NCBI GenBank assembly: GCA_950097015.1 | Contig: CATNEN010000007.1 | Span: forward strand, 1,302,001-1,366,000 | Reading direction: 5' to 3' | Length of the DNA stretch: 64,000 bases | Source of the DNA: Macrostomum hystrix | Lineage: Eukaryota; Platyhelminthes; Macrostomidae | Notes under the pieces: model-generated | What the model saw: only the letters and a program-made list of their open reading frames with translations | Databases searched by the model: none | What the model was told of the DNA's origin: nothing | Part shown: piece after piece, positions 33,890-46,242 of the stretch | Numbering within the stretch: the stretch's first letter is position 1 | Layout: each line of letters opens with the position of its first letter | Translations under genes and position numbers: made by a program

Positions 33890-34775
33890 CTAGGTGTTTA
33901 ATAGTCGATTCTAGGTGCTTAATAGGCGGTGCTAGGTGCTTAATAGTCGATTCTAGATGCTTAATAGTCAGTTCTAGGTGCATGCTTAATAGTCAGTTCT
34001 AGGTGCATGCTTAATAGTCGATTCTAGATGCCTAATAGTCAGTTCTAGGTGCATGCTTAATAGTCGATTCTAGATGCTTAATAGTCAGTTCTAGGTGCAT
34101 GCTTAATAGTCGATTCTAGGTGCATGCTTAATAGTCGGTTTAAGTGCTTATTAGTCGGTTCTAGGTGCTTAATAGTCGGTTCTAGGTGCATGCTTAATAG
34201 TCGGTGCTAGGTACATGCTTAATAGTCAGTTTAAGTGCTTAATAGTCGGTTCTAGGTGCTTAATAGTCGGTGCTAGTTGCATGCTTAATAGTCGGTGCTA
34301 GGTGCTTAATAGTCGATTCTAGGTGCATGCTTAATAGTCGTTTCTATGTGCTTAATAGTCGGTTCTAGGTGCATGCTTAATAGTCGGTGCTAGGTGCTTA
34401 ATAGTCGGTGCTAGGTGCTTAATAGTCGATTCTAGGTGCATGCTTAATAGTCGGTGCTAGGTGCTTAATAGTCGGTGCTAGGTGCTTAATAGTCGGTTCT
34501 AGGTGCTTAATATTCTGTGCTAGGTGCATGCTTAATAGTCGGTGCTAGGTGCATGCTTAATAGTCGGTTCTAGGTGCTTAATAGTCGATTCTAGGTGCTT
34601 AATAGTCGGTTCTAGGTGCATGCTTAATAGTCAGTTTAAGTGCTTAATAGTCGGTTCTAGGTGCATGCTTAATAGTCGGTTCTAGGTGCATGCTTAATAG
34701 TCGGTGCTAGGTGCTTAATAGTCGGTGCTAGGTGCTTAATAGTCGATTCTAGGTGCTTAATAGTCGGTTCTAGGT
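33890..34775 (+). repeat. 17/21-bp composite minisatellite
   Basis: Units of CTTAATAGTCGGTTCTAGGTG, with or without an extra CATG that changes the length. About 45 units with GGTT/GGTG/GATT variants. Confidence 0.9.
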
Positions 34776-34789
34776 GCTTAAATGTATAT

Positions 34790-37700
34790 GCGAGTATATT
34801 CTGTGTCATAGGCAATATGTGTCTCTTTAAATAGATTAACTATTGACATTACTTTACTGTAACTCGAGGGTCACTCATTTGGTAAAAAAACTGATTGCAC
34901 TGATTTGACGTGAATTTCTCACAATTGAGCCTTCTAGTAGCTCGTAGAATCGCGTTACAATGGGCAGTATGCCGGGCAATAGCTGCTTCTGTGCAGTCGG
35001 CTGCACATCTAACTCATTTGGGGCAATTGTAATCAAAGGTTGTATTATTATTACAGTTAAATGTAGAAACACGCTGTGCTTCTTATGTCTTTGGTTTGCG
35101 GTGTATTGTTCAGCCACTCATTTGGCAACAGCCAGTAGTTAAAGGCCTCAATTATAAAATCCATATTGTTAGCAAACTACCCAAAAATATTCCCTCAAAA
35201 GTTGGCCGGTTCCCCGAAACTGAACTGTCCTTAAATAGAAAAACAGGAAAATTTATCATTTCAGCAGACTTCCCCCTAAGCTGTCGATTTTCCCAAAGCA
35301 GGGAAACTTTCCACGATATATGACTTCTCTCGTCAACGGTAAATCAAATCCCAATGTAACTGGCTGATCACAGACACCTTACAAATACAATGACGTCATT
35401 GCAATAATCTCATTACAGATTACCAATATTAGTTTTACATATTAACTGTAACGAGGCTTAATTTTGGCCTACAATGAGAGATAACCCCATAGCAGCTAAG
35501 CAATGAGCACAAAAGTTAGCCAAAACTCTTAACAGATTATCCATAAAAGCTATGATAAAATATAGCATAGCAGGCAGTTTAGCTATACTTTTTAGGGACA
35601 GCCATGTAATAATAATTTAGCAAAGATCAGCCAAACCAAGATTTCTAATTAATTCATAATCTCATAGCAGCCTTACAATACTCTTAGCCATATTCTTAGC
35701 AGCTTAGCCATAAATCTTAATCGACTTTTATCTGTCTCAATCTCAATGCTGAGAGATTATGTCTCAGTTCTGTGGTTTAGCCACATAGTCCGCTTTTGGA
35801 TCTCGTTTTGATCGGAATGGAGTGAGTTGACATATAGCCACTTTTATAGTTTTTTAGTATATAATTGATAATCCTATTGTAGCTTTGCGATAATCTGACA
35901 GAAGACTGAAGTCTGGATAGATAATTGTACAGATTTAGGTGTAAGCTGTCCGATGTAACATTAAGTGCAAAAAAGTAAGGAGAACAAAACACTATCCATC
36001 TATTTTAGATTTGCGAATCAAACACACAAAAAGAACGCAAATTCACTGCATATATGTAACTGACATCTAATTTGTCACTGAAAAAAGTCATATTAAAAAA
36101 CTTGACATTAAAATGGATTGCAAGCAGACATTATAAAAAGGCGATTTGATAGTTAGTCTTTGGACTAACCTCCGTGCAGAGTTGAGATGAAAACCACATC
36201 GTCATCATTTTTTAGCTGATAGGAGAGCTCGCCCTTGTTTGTTGATGGGAAGGGTGGTGGGTAGGCTAAGCATGATGACAACACACATGCCTTTGAGCTA
36301 CAAAAACATCATAAAAAATTGCTCACCAGCAATTCCCAATCAGTGTCATTCACCAGCACAAGAATTCCTGGTCGACTGGAATTCAAGTTAGGGGTCTGTT
36401 CCATTACATTTTAAATAGGCAATGGGATTGTAAACAAAAAATCATGGCAACTGCAGTAGAAAATTTCCTACACTGAAGAGCCTTGTAGAAACAGCTCTGG
36501 CCTCTCCTGCAGTTTGTTGACTTTGATCCATTCAAGCAGTTGGCCTAGAGTCCCTGATTGAAAAGTCAGGCATGAAATTAAATGAGGAATGACTTCTTTA
36601 AACTGAACTCCCAACTAAATGTGACAAAATTAAAATTTCATCAAAATATTAACTATAGTCTCGCATCCTATAGTACCTTTAGTGTGCTAATGTATACCAT
36701 ATACACACAACTATCTACTATTAGGGTGTATATAGCATAGTTTTGTGCAAGTATTTTTTAAACAGTAAAAAATCACTAATTAACTTACACTGTTGGGTGT
36801 CTGGTAGATCAATTGAGTGCTTCTTGACATTGCCTACTAGAAATTCTGCACCACCGCCAAATTCTAATGTCAGTTTCATTGTTAGCTGGAAATTATTCAA
36901 AGTAATGTCTTTATTTTAATAATTAGACTAGGTTTCGCAAGGACACTGGTTAGTAAAGTCCATAATATCCATAATTTTTTATTACTTAGAGTTGATGTTT
37001 AAACACAGTGAACAAAGTGTCAACTTGTATTGTCTATGGTGAAGATGGTAATAAATAATAAGAAAGTAGCATTGGGGAAGGACTAAGACTAAAACTAATA
37101 ATAATTGTTAGAAGTACAAACTGCTAGAGGATAGAAGTAAAAACAGCTATACAATTGACATACAAACCCCTACAATATAGCACCTAGCAAGGTCAAAATT
37201 AAAAAAGGGTTAATAGCTATATCTTCTTTGCTAAAGCTTCGCTAAAGCTATGCAGTCACCAACAGCCAAAAGGACTTTTGCAAACATCTGTCCAATGCAT
37301 TTTCACAATTTTTGGTTGGTGTGGGTTACTGAAAATGCATTTTGTATTATAGTGCTTAGCACCATTGCATGGCACTGTTTTGAGCCCAAGTTTAAAGCTT
37401 TACTATTCGTGGATTATGGGGGCAAAGCCTAAAAGGAAGATATGAGGCAGAGGATTAAAAAGTGATTTAGTAGCTAGCCAATCAACAATCATTAAGGCTA
37501 CGTAAGAACAAAAAGTTACTATAATATTCAAGTTGAGTCGTTGGAGCTTTGACTGTGTATGGCAGGCATGCAAGCAAGCACGCTTGATGTGAAAATTCTA
37601 GTTCAAAATCAACATGAAAACAATTCGCACACGAGATGACTTTTTACACAACAAAATAATTTATTATAAAAAATTCATAACAAGGCTTTTGAGCTGTAAG

Positions 37701-37966
37701 TTTTTGATAACAACAAAATAGTAAAATTCTGTAAAAATGTTTTGCTTTTTAGCTTCGTTATACACCTCAGATTTCGCTGAAAAGCGAGTTCTACGAAAAC
37801 AGATCTAAGTTGAGAATGAGACATCATATATGCCTTGGGTGCTTAATGATTGAATTAAATTTTGAATTGCTGATTTTAAGTGAACATTTTTTATTTTACA
37901 TAGAATAATTGCATAGTGTATAGTTATAAGTACTTAAAAACTGGGACTAGCTAGTATATAAACGTG
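34790..37966. other. Long AT-rich region, no gene recognised
   Basis: About 3.2 kb without a credible exon, RNA gene or named element. Short frames are scattered and lack family resemblance. Confidence 0.4.
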
Positions 37967-37974
37967 TATGTTTC

Positions 37975-38411
37975 GGATCCTAGACACTTCGTCATCTTAC
38001 AACTTCGTCATCTTACAACTTCGTCATCCACTTGGAAGGTAGGACACTTCGTCATCCAGCCAATTGGCATGCTTTAAATTTTGGTCAGTTCGTCATCTAC
38101 TAATAAGCAATCAAGTTCGTCATCAATAAAGTGAGGGTGGGGTGGTGGGGCAGAGGTGTGAACACACTTCACACTCTAAATTGTCAAAAAGAGGTGTCAA
38201 AACTGATTTCATTATAAGTGTTGAAAGATAGGTGCTAACACGATGTGAGGAGGGGTAGGGAGTGGTGGTTCTGTTCTAACTTTGAAAACTTTTGTTTTAT
38301 AGATGACGAAGTGTTCTTAAGTCTAAGTCTCTTTGTCATCCACCCTCTAAGATATTGGACAGATCGTCATCTGGATGACGAAGTTGTAAGATGACGAAGT
38401 GTCCAGGTACC
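37975..38411 (+). mobile_element. MITE family A, copy 1
   Basis: A 437-bp element. Its ends are GGATCCTAGACACTTCGTC and the complement GGTACCTGGACACTTCGTC. The motif ACTTCGTCATC is repeated several times inside each end. A perfect 8-bp target duplication, TATGTTTC, flanks it (37967-37974, 38412-38419). No coding capacity. The 8-bp duplication allows hAT, P or Merlin; I do not choose. Confidence 0.88.
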
Positions 38412-38591
38412 TATGTTTCAACAAGACAAGCAAGGCCAGAATTTGGGCTCGCCAGTTTTGGTTTGTCGCTGGGTCTTTGGCTTAGGCATGGACCTAGCCC
38501 TATTGGTGTGCGTTTTGGTATTTTTGTAGATATTGCGCTAGTAATTCTGCAAAATCATTTACTTTAACATTGTATTCGTCAACTAGGACTA

Positions 38592-39233
38592 GGGTAATGT
38601 ATCATCAACCGAACAGTGTATCTTCAAAACTGAACAAGAATTTTGACCTCTTCCTTGGTCTTGTGCAAGACAGAAACAAGCAATTGTGTTTCACAGAACA
38701 ACTAATTTGAAAGTTGAAGAAATTATCTACAAGCTGAGGCATGATGTGCAATGAAGCATTAAGAGGAAATAAAGATATTGATGTTTCAGTAGAAATTTTT
38801 ATTGCAAAAGCATACTTTTTAACAACATTTTTTCAGTATGTACTTTAGACGAAGATTGTATGTGGTTGCTTGCCAATTAAATGACCATAAATGTAGTTAT
38901 TTATAGAGCATGAAAAATGCTTTCAAATTACATAACTCATGATAGTTCACTCCTTAAAATAAGATTAAACCACTCACTCAAATTGTAAAACCAAACATCA
39001 AATTCTCTGTTTGGTTTGAAGATACATGGAAATCATTGTTTGGTTTTAGATAAAAAGCAGGAAAAACTTTTTTATATTTGATAAAATAGCAAAAGCAGAT
39101 ACTTTTTATAAAGATGTAACTGTTTTCTATAACTTGGCTTTTGATTTATCATCATATCTTAAATAGAAAATCTGTAGCTTAGGTTTGAAGTAAAAAAAAT
39201 ACACATTCTTGTTTGGTTGATGATACATTACCC
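38592..39233 (+). mobile_element. MITE family B, copy 1
   Basis: A 642-bp element. It starts GGGTAATGTATCATCAACC and ends with its inverted counterpart (GGTTGATGATACATTACCC). TA lies on both sides (38590-38591, 39234-39235), as in Tc1/mariner-type elements. AAACC/GGTTT motifs recur inside. Copy 2 lies in the same orientation at 40076. Confidence 0.85.
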
Positions 39234-39588
39234 TAGTGAACCAATTTAATTAGGTATGCTGATTGTTGAGGTAATATCATTGCAGTCTCTTCATTTATTC
39301 ATTATTCATATATCTTCATTCATCAGGATCTTAATTTATTTCCAGGTAGGCCTAGGATCGGTGGGATTTGGGATGGGAGGAACCTACCTAACTTAAGTTG
39401 AGAGTCGGAGTCGGAGACAGTCTTTTCGAATTTTTCAAGCTGTTTCTTGATTTTTGCCAAGCTATTCATAAATTAGGAGCATGAGATGAACCCATCTCGA
39501 TTATCAACTTTTGAAGAATCGGGATTGGGATCCTGTCTGACCCCTAGTATAGATTTACAGTATAAGTTATCTACTTGGTATATGCAAG

Positions 39589-40014
39589 GGTACCTGGACA
39601 CTTCGTCATCTTACAACTTCGTCATCCAGATGACGATCTGTCTAATATCTCAGAGGGTGGATTACGAAGAGACTTAGACTTGTGGACACTTCGTCATCTA
39701 TAAAACAAAAGTTTTCAAAGTTAGAACAGATCAAACCACCCCTCCCCACCTCCTCACATCGTGTTGGCACCTATCTTTCAACTCTTATAATGAAATCAGT
39801 TTTGACACCTCTTTTTGACAATTTAGAGTGTGAAGTGTGTTCACACCTCTGCCCCACCACCCCACCCTCACTTTATTGATGACAAACTTGATTGCTTGTT
39901 ATTAGTAGATGACGAACTGACCAAACTTTAAAGCATGCCAATTGGCTGGATGACAAAGTGTCCTACCTTCCAAGTAGATGACGAAGTTGTAAGATGACGA
40001 AGTGTCTAGGATCC
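39589..40014 (-). mobile_element. MITE family A, copy 2 (inverted)
   Basis: A 426-bp reverse-complement copy of 37975-38411 with the same termini. The 8-bp target duplication is TATGCAAG on the left and TTTGCAAG on the right (one mismatch). The different target shows a separate insertion, not a segmental duplication. Confidence 0.88.
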
Positions 40015-40075
40015 TTTGCAAGCACCAAGTTGCAAGGGAACTTATCTGACTGTTCAATTAAATGAATAGGGCCTA

Positions 40076-40719
40076 GGGTAATGTATCATCAACCAAACAG
40101 TGTATCTTCAAAACCAAACAAGAATTTTGACTCCTTCCGTGGTCTCGTGCAAGACAGAAACAAGCTATTGTGTTTCACAGAACAACTAATTTGAAAGTCG
40201 AAGAAATTATCTACAAGATAAGGCATGATGTGCAATGAAGCATTAAGAGGATTCAAGAAAGATATTGATGTTTCAGTAGAAATTTTTATTGCAAAAGCAT
40301 ACTTTTTAACAACATTTTTTCAGTATTTACTTTAGACAAAGATTGTAGGTGGTTGCTTCCCAAATAAATGACCATAAATGCAGTTATTTATAGAGCACGA
40401 AAAATGCTTTTAAATGACATAATTCATGATAGTTCACTCCTTAAAATAAGATTAAACCACTCACTCAAATTGTAAAACCGAACATCAAATTCTCCATTTG
40501 GTTTGAAGATACATGAAAATCATTGTTCGGTTTTTGATGAAAAGCAGGAATAACTTTTTTCTATTTGACAAAATAGCAAAAGCAGATACTTTTTAGAAAG
40601 ATGTAACAGTTTTCTATAACTTGGCTTTTGATTTATCATCATATCTTAAATAGAAAATCTGTAGCTTTGGTTTGAAGTTAAAAAATACACATTCTTGTTT
40701 GGTTGATAATACATTACCC
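40076..40719 (+). mobile_element. MITE family B, copy 2
   Basis: A 644-bp direct copy of 38592-39233 with scattered substitutions and small gaps, again flanked by TA (40074-40075, 40720-40721). Confidence 0.85.
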
Positions 40720-41449
40720 TATCTTGCTTTTAAATAAAATATGCTGGCATTTTTTATAATTGTGATAATTAGGTGAGATGAAATAAATTCAATGTTTTTT
40801 TGCTACTTAAAATGTATTTTGCTCTTTAATTAGCTTTTGTTATCTTTCTTTTTTAATCTAAATTTTCTCTAATGTTTTGAATTGGCTTATCAGTGTTCAC
40901 TTTAGGGAAATTTTTGGGAGTTGGCATACAATGAGTAATTTCTTAGTATTTCTTACAGTTAAAATAGCTGTGGTTGCAAGATTTAACCTTGTTTTGTAAC
41001 CTTAAAGAATTTTTGCAAGCTCAATTTATGTAATAAATATTTGTGTCCTTTGTGACAAAAACCTTGGTTTCACATTTTGTTTTCTTGTCATTAAATATCT
41101 AGTTCACTGTATACTAGAAATCTGTTTATATAAACACCTTAACAAAACCTAAAGATTGGCAGCAAAAGAACATGAAATTTTTTTTTCCTATTGCTTCACA
41201 AACTCACATCAGAAATTTAATTTTTTATCAAGAAATATCAAGTATGTATTTTGTAACACTTGATGTTTTATCATTCTAGCAAAAATTATGCTTTGAAATT
41301 TTTATTAGTATTTTATATATACTTGTAAGAATTATAGATTAATTTCAAATTCATTTTTGTAGAATGCTCTAGTATTACCAGATTATAATTTTGTATATTT
41401 TTGTGGGTTGCCAAGTTGGCTGCTCTAAAGAGTTTTAGTTTATTTAAAT

Positions 41450-41645
41450 TTGCAAAAAGATGTGAGGGCTCTGTGCCCCAGACAAAGAGCCTTATAATGG
41501 TCAGGGCAACTTCCCCATGTCCCCAACCCCAGTGAGGATTGCAAACCAATACAACTGTGCAAGCAGGGGTGATGCATCCGCCTAGACAATGGTGATGTCT
41601 GGGGCCAGCTGTCTGGAGTAGAGTGCACCCTCTGCCACAATATGA
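41450..41645 (-). mobile_element. Possible tRNA-headed SINE
   Basis: On the minus strand it begins CATATTGTGGCAGAGGGTGC, an A-box-like head shared with the repeat at 51890 (CATTGTGGCAGAG). No convincing B box or tail was found. Confidence 0.35.
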
Positions 41646-41990
41646 AAAATATATAATTATATATGTTTCACATATATCTAAGTGAAAATTAAAAAGGTTG
41701 ATACAAGTGGTATTGTATTTTTAATGCATGTACTATAAGAGGTGGGTTAAAAAACTTGATGTATAGTCAACATGTATGCTTATCCATATATAGTTTTTTC
41801 TTTGACAAGTGTGTTATGGGACCAAATTTAGTGCCAGTAAAAACTTATTGTCTTTTCAAAAATTTGCCCTTATACCATATTCTTCAACTTCAGCTATACA
41901 GATAATTCAATAGAAATTCTTAGTAATACAAAAGTGCATAATTGACATCGAATTGCAACTTATTTAGCTACTGCATCAACAGTGTTAGAC

Positions 41991-43308
41991 ATGTCTGGCG
42001 ATGTGCATACTTACAATGTGGTTTTTGTGCTTGGCAAGCCCGGTTGTGGCAAGGGCACCCAGAGTGAGCGCATTGTAATGGAGTTTGGCTACGATCACAT
42101 GTCTGCTGGAGACCTGCTCAGGTGCGAAGTTGAATCAGGCTCTGAGCACGGCGAAATGATCAAGCAGAAGATGCGAGATGGTCAGATTGTTCCTGTGGAA
42201 GTCACCTGCAGCTTGTTGGAGAAACGGATGGACAAGCTCTATGCCGAGAAAAAGCAGGTATTCTAGGAAACAGAATGACTTGTTAGCCCTCTAATGTCTT
42301 ATAATATGGGATAAATCTACTTTCAACTTTTTCACTTAAACTTTTTGTTTACCTGTGTCTTATTCTTAATCCTATAGATAATTAGATATAAAGTGAGCCC
42401 GGTGTACTTTTATCATCAGCTCCTGCTATTGTCAGGCGCCTCGAAAGACTGTTCTGCTGTTCTGTCCATGGACTGGGAGATCCGGCGCCTCGAGCCAAAT
42501 TTCTACTAGCTGCTAATGCTGCTATCCGATTCCTAAGTCAATTGCTCAAGGACAACTCGTTTCTATTGGATTAAGACTCGAACTCCTAACCAACTCGTTC
42601 AGAAGTCCAAAGCATCTCTCTAAATATCCAAAGTCCTTTGGATTTGCAAGCAATTGGGTAAAAATGGCACCTAAGCTAGTTAGAGTGGATGAACTGCCAT
42701 TGGAAAATCCGCTTCCAAGAGTAGCGTACAGCTGCTCGCTCAGATCAAAGTGTCTATAAATACCTTGATGCCCTAATAGCCTTTAAATTAGACAGATTTT
42801 AGGTGAGTATTAAACATTTCCCCATATTTTCTAATCCTAGAAAGTTTCAAATCGTTTACACCCTCAAATGATAGTTAAAGCAGCAGAATTATCTAATCTA
42901 TTTGGAGTTCTATCGGTTCCAATGTTTTTCGGTACTCGTTTGTATCAGTGTTACGCAATGCGAAAAACAACATGACAAACGCAGGTGAACTTCCTTGTGG
43001 ACGGCTTCCCTCGCAACAAGGACAATCTGGACGGCTGGAATCGCCAGATGGGCACTAGAGCTGTGGTTCGCGGAGTTCTGCTCATCGACGCCTCGGATGA
43101 CGTCTGCGCCGGTCGTTGCCTGGGCCGGGGCAGCGGTCGCCTTGACGACAATGAAGCTACGCTGCGCAAACGCTTTCAGTCGTTTGTTCGCGACACAATG
43201 CCAATTGTGGAACACTACGAGAAGTCAGGCCTGGTGTTCAAGGTCAATGGCGAGCTAGAGCCTGACCGCGTGTTTGAGGAAGTGCGAGTCGCGTTCTCAA
43301 AGTTTTAA
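41991..43308 (+). CDS. CMPK1: UMP-CMP kinase
   Basis: Exons 41991-42257 and 42985-43308 join in phase 0 to give 196 residues, the usual length of eukaryotic UMP-CMP kinases. The enzyme transfers phosphate from ATP to UMP or CMP in pyrimidine nucleotide synthesis, in the cytosol. Seen here are [17 protein letters not shown] (P-loop; the family usually has GGPGAGKGT), [22 protein letters not shown] (NMP-binding), [16 protein letters not shown] and the lid region [29 protein letters not shown] lies near the end. The start is the first ATG in frame with no competing ATG. The 727-bp intron carries a dispersed repeat. A 21-bp minisatellite follows about 190 bases after the stop. Confidence 0.95.
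42425..42500 (-). mobile_element. Dispersed repeat copy 2, in CMPK1 intron
   Basis: On the minus strand: CAGTCCATGGACAGAACAGC, AGTCTTTCGAGGCGCC. It is diverged from the copies at 24165 and 51010, and its palindrome has one change. Confidence 0.5.
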
Positions 43309-43496
43309 AAACTTGCAAAATTTTTTGGGGCGTTGCTTTACGAGTTATTTTTTCATATCTCGAAAAGTTATATTTTATCATAAAATATTTCCGCTCAATT
43401 TTGTGTTGAGAAGTCTTAGATTAACATTCCCGATTTTTAACTGAGCTTTTAAGAAGGGTACGGTGCTTGAATGGATTTTGAAGATTTAGTATCTGC

Positions 43497-43755
43497 TTAA
43501 TGGCGTGGGGTGGGTGTACAAGGGCGCGGGGTGGGTGCACAAGGGCGTGAGGTGGGTGCACAAGGGCGTGAGGTGGGTGCACAAGGGCGTGAGGTTGGTG
43601 CTTGAATGGATTTTGAAGATTTAGTATCTGCTTAATGGCGTGGAGTGGGTGCACACGGGCGTGGGGTGGGTGCACAAGGGTGTGGGGTGGGTGCACAAGG
43701 GCGTGGGGTGGGTGCACAAGGGCGTGGGGTGGGTGCACAAGGGCGTGAGGTTGAT
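43497..43755 (+). repeat. 21-bp minisatellite downstream of CMPK1
   Basis: Units of GGGCGTGGGGTGGGTGCACA plus one base. Part of the flank (GCTTGAATGGATTTTGAAGA) is duplicated in the middle of the array, which shows a block duplication including flanking DNA. Confidence 0.85.
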
Positions 43756-43759
43756 GCTT

Positions 43760-44497
43760 GAAGATTGGAGGTAGTAAAAATTGGAAAGGGGCAGTCTCTT
43801 TGCAGTCGTTTTATCGGCTTTAAATGCCGAAGAATGATTTCATCATTGAATGAATGATGGCCAAAGAATAAAAAAAACTTTCAGTCGTAAAAATCATGGC
43901 TAGGCTTGTTTGTATAAAATCAGTGTTACTCTCAATGAGTAACTCCTTGAACAGTCGTGGGTTTTTATGGGTAACTACTGTAATTATTGCGAAGTTAAAG
44001 TTTTCTCAAATAATTTGGATGGGGATGCTGTAGCATGCTGTAGGCCCGGCAGTTTATTGTGCTGTTTGTTGTTATTTAATTGTTTAATTAATTACTGGTG
44101 ACTTACTGGTTTAGTAGATAATGCGCTGAGTTTTGTTCTCTATGCTACCGGAATATTTTTTAATGCTAATGCGGTTTTGTTTTGTTAGAATTCGCCTTAA
44201 ACACACACGGTGTATATTTTCGCGTTAAACTATTTTAGACTGTGTTAGCTATTTATAATTGTTAAATTTTTGTAATTTTTAGTCCGTTACTGTCTTGTTC
44301 GAGAATTTTAATGTTTCGTGATTGATTCATGAATATTCTGGGCTGAATATTCTTGCAAAGAGGTCAGGGGTTCGAATCTCAGCCTATGAACAGCTGTACG
44401 CACTGGCTGAACAATTGACCCAATATGTTCATGGTACCATTTCTACGCTCAGCAACATTCAAAAGTTCTTCGTCGAAGCGAGATTAAAATTGCCTCG
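43760..44497. other. No gene recognised; isolated B-box-like site
   Basis: GGGGTTCGAATCTC at about 44368-44381 resembles a polymerase III B box, but no A box or tRNA fold could be built around it. Confidence 0.3.
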
Positions 44498-44718
44498 CTT
44501 ATTGCTAGTGAGAGTGACGCAACTGACGGCACGCGGGAAGCTTATTGCTAGTGAGAGTGACGCAACTGACGGCACGCGGGAAGCTTATTGCTAGTGAGAG
44601 TGACGCAACTGACGGCACGCGGGAAGCTTATTGCTAGTGAGAGTGACGCAACTGACGGCACGCGGGAAGCTTATTGCTAGTGAGAGTGACGCAACTGACG
44701 GCACGCGGGAAGCTTATT
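44498..44718 (+). repeat. 43-bp tandem repeat, five units
   Basis: Five near-identical units beginning ATTGCTAGTGAGAGTGACGC and ending GGCACGCGGGAAGCTT. Confidence 0.9.
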
Positions 44719-44904
44719 GCGATTTGGGGTGGCTTGGGTCTGCTTATTGGTATAAAACTGCGCAACTTCAGAGGACAAACGTTTAAGCCCGTATTTCGCT
44801 ACATTCAATGACAGATAATTCTTCCTAGATTCCTAGATTCGTCAAAGCGGATAGTTACGCAGATCTTCTACAGACTCAGTTAATTTGCGGATGCTGCCTT
44901 TGGT

Positions 44905-44960
44905 TAAGTCGGCAACTGCATTCTCCAGGATGACAACGCGCCGATGCTGTTTGTGAACTA
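44905..44960 (+). pseudogene. Tc1-type transposase scrap
   Basis: A short frame reads GNCILQDDNAPMLFVN, matching the second-Asp block LQDDNAP of Tc1 transposases, also seen in the element at 27.1 kb. Nothing else of the gene is preserved nearby. Confidence 0.4.
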
Positions 44961-45115
44961 AAAGAGCAGCTAAACCTGCGATGTGCGACTGGCATTTATT
45001 ATTGATTCAATTAACTTTCCCTTCCTCCTGGCGGTTTAGTTCCTTAGCTTGAGGGTTGAATTGTGAGTGATAAGTTATCTCTAACTTGACTAAGACTTTT
45101 GACTGTTGCTGAGTA

Positions 45116-46242
45116 TAGCTTTTGTCAGGCTATCTCAGCGAATGGGCATTCAAACTCAGCCAGCCCATCTTGTCACTGCGGTTTTTTTACTGAAGCTGCT
45201 AATTTTTACCATAGACATGCATTTTAAGACCATGCTATCTCAGCTCGGGACGAGCAATCTCAGCCAACATGTAAGTTCTATAGACGAGACGGGGTACAAC
45301 CTCTGGACGCGCAGATCACAGGGAAGGTCGCGACGGGGTCAGCCAGTGAGACGGCGTTGCCCAACACAGAGGGGTCCAAATCTTTCCACCTGTCTGGCCG
45401 TGTCATCTGCACTTGGGTTGGTGTAGAGTGAGTTTTTCAGAGGAGGCCAGACAAAGGAGAGGTTTCAACAATTCATCAATGACCTCGTGGAGCAAGTCAT
45501 CCCGGAAATCGGCAACGCCTGAGTCGTCATAGTCTGCGATGGTCCAAGCTTTCATCGTGGTGTGACAGTGCCGGAGCAGCACCGCCATCAGTTTGAAATT
45601 TAGCTGCTGCCCGCTTACTCGCCGTTTCTCAACCCGTGTGAGATGGCTCATGGTGCAGTGAAGGCTTCGATCAAGCTGCAGCTCGCTGACCCCGCACTGG
45701 TGGAGGAAGAAGCTGGTGGCCGACCTGATGGAGTCACCTGCGTGGAATGGCGCATTTTTCTGCTGGAGCGAGTGGGCCGAGACTCTTTGCAAGCTGTGAC
45801 GCCATTGAAGGTAGCCAGGTGGGAAATTCACTGCAACCGTAGCTTCCCACAATGCATCCAGGAGGTACCTTTCAACTAAACTGAAATAGTCTGTTAACTG
45901 ATCGTCTCTAGTAGCCATTTTTAAAGTTTGCTCTGTATATCCCATCCCATACTCTGTTTTCTGTTACCCAGTTTTTCTCTTGTCAATAGACTTTAAAAAT
46001 GTTAATAAAACTATAGACAGAATAACATAGAACTTATATCACTACCACTTGTGGCCGGTGGCCATTGTATTTATTGTATTGTATTGTATGTTGGCTGAGA
46101 TTGCTCGTCCCAAGCTGAGATAGCATGGTCTTAAAATGCATGTCTATGGTAAAAATTAGCAGCTTCAGTAAAAAAGCCGCAGTGACAAGATGGGCTGGCT
46201 GAGTTTGAATGCCCATCGGCTGAGATAGCCTGACAAAAGCTA
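45116..46242 (+). mobile_element. IS630/Tc1-like element with 155-bp inverted repeats
   Basis: Left arm 45116-45270 and right arm 46088-46242 are inverted copies with only a few differences. They start TAGCTTTTGTCAGGCTATCT and end CAGCCAACAT. The element is flanked by TA. Each arm contains several ATCTCAGC motifs, possible subterminal transposase sites. The 0.8-kb interior encodes a transposase pseudogene. Confidence 0.85.
45277..45879 (+). pseudogene. IS630-like DDE transposase pseudogene
   Basis: A plus-strand frame with three in-frame stops reads SIDETGYNLWTRRSQGRSRR (first Asp), GQPVRRRCPTQRGPNLSTCL, and SEFFRGGQTKERFQQFINDL. It continues with VVIVCDGPSFHRGV (second Asp) and LLPAYSPFLNPCEMAHGAVK (catalytic Glu). 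The stops are TAG at 45424-45426, TGA near 45520 and TAG near 45600. There is no N-terminal DNA-binding domain and no ATG ahead of the first block, so the copy is internally deleted as well. The 180-codon minus frame over the same bases is its shadow. Confidence 0.8.

Noticed and set aside
44360-44390. tRNA gene suggested by GGTTCGAATC
   Set aside because: No matching A box, anticodon arm or acceptor stem could be formed around it.
45403-45945. 180-codon minus-strand frame inside the IS630-like element
   Set aside because: The plus strand of the same bases carries the catalytic blocks of a DDE transposase, so the minus frame is its shadow.
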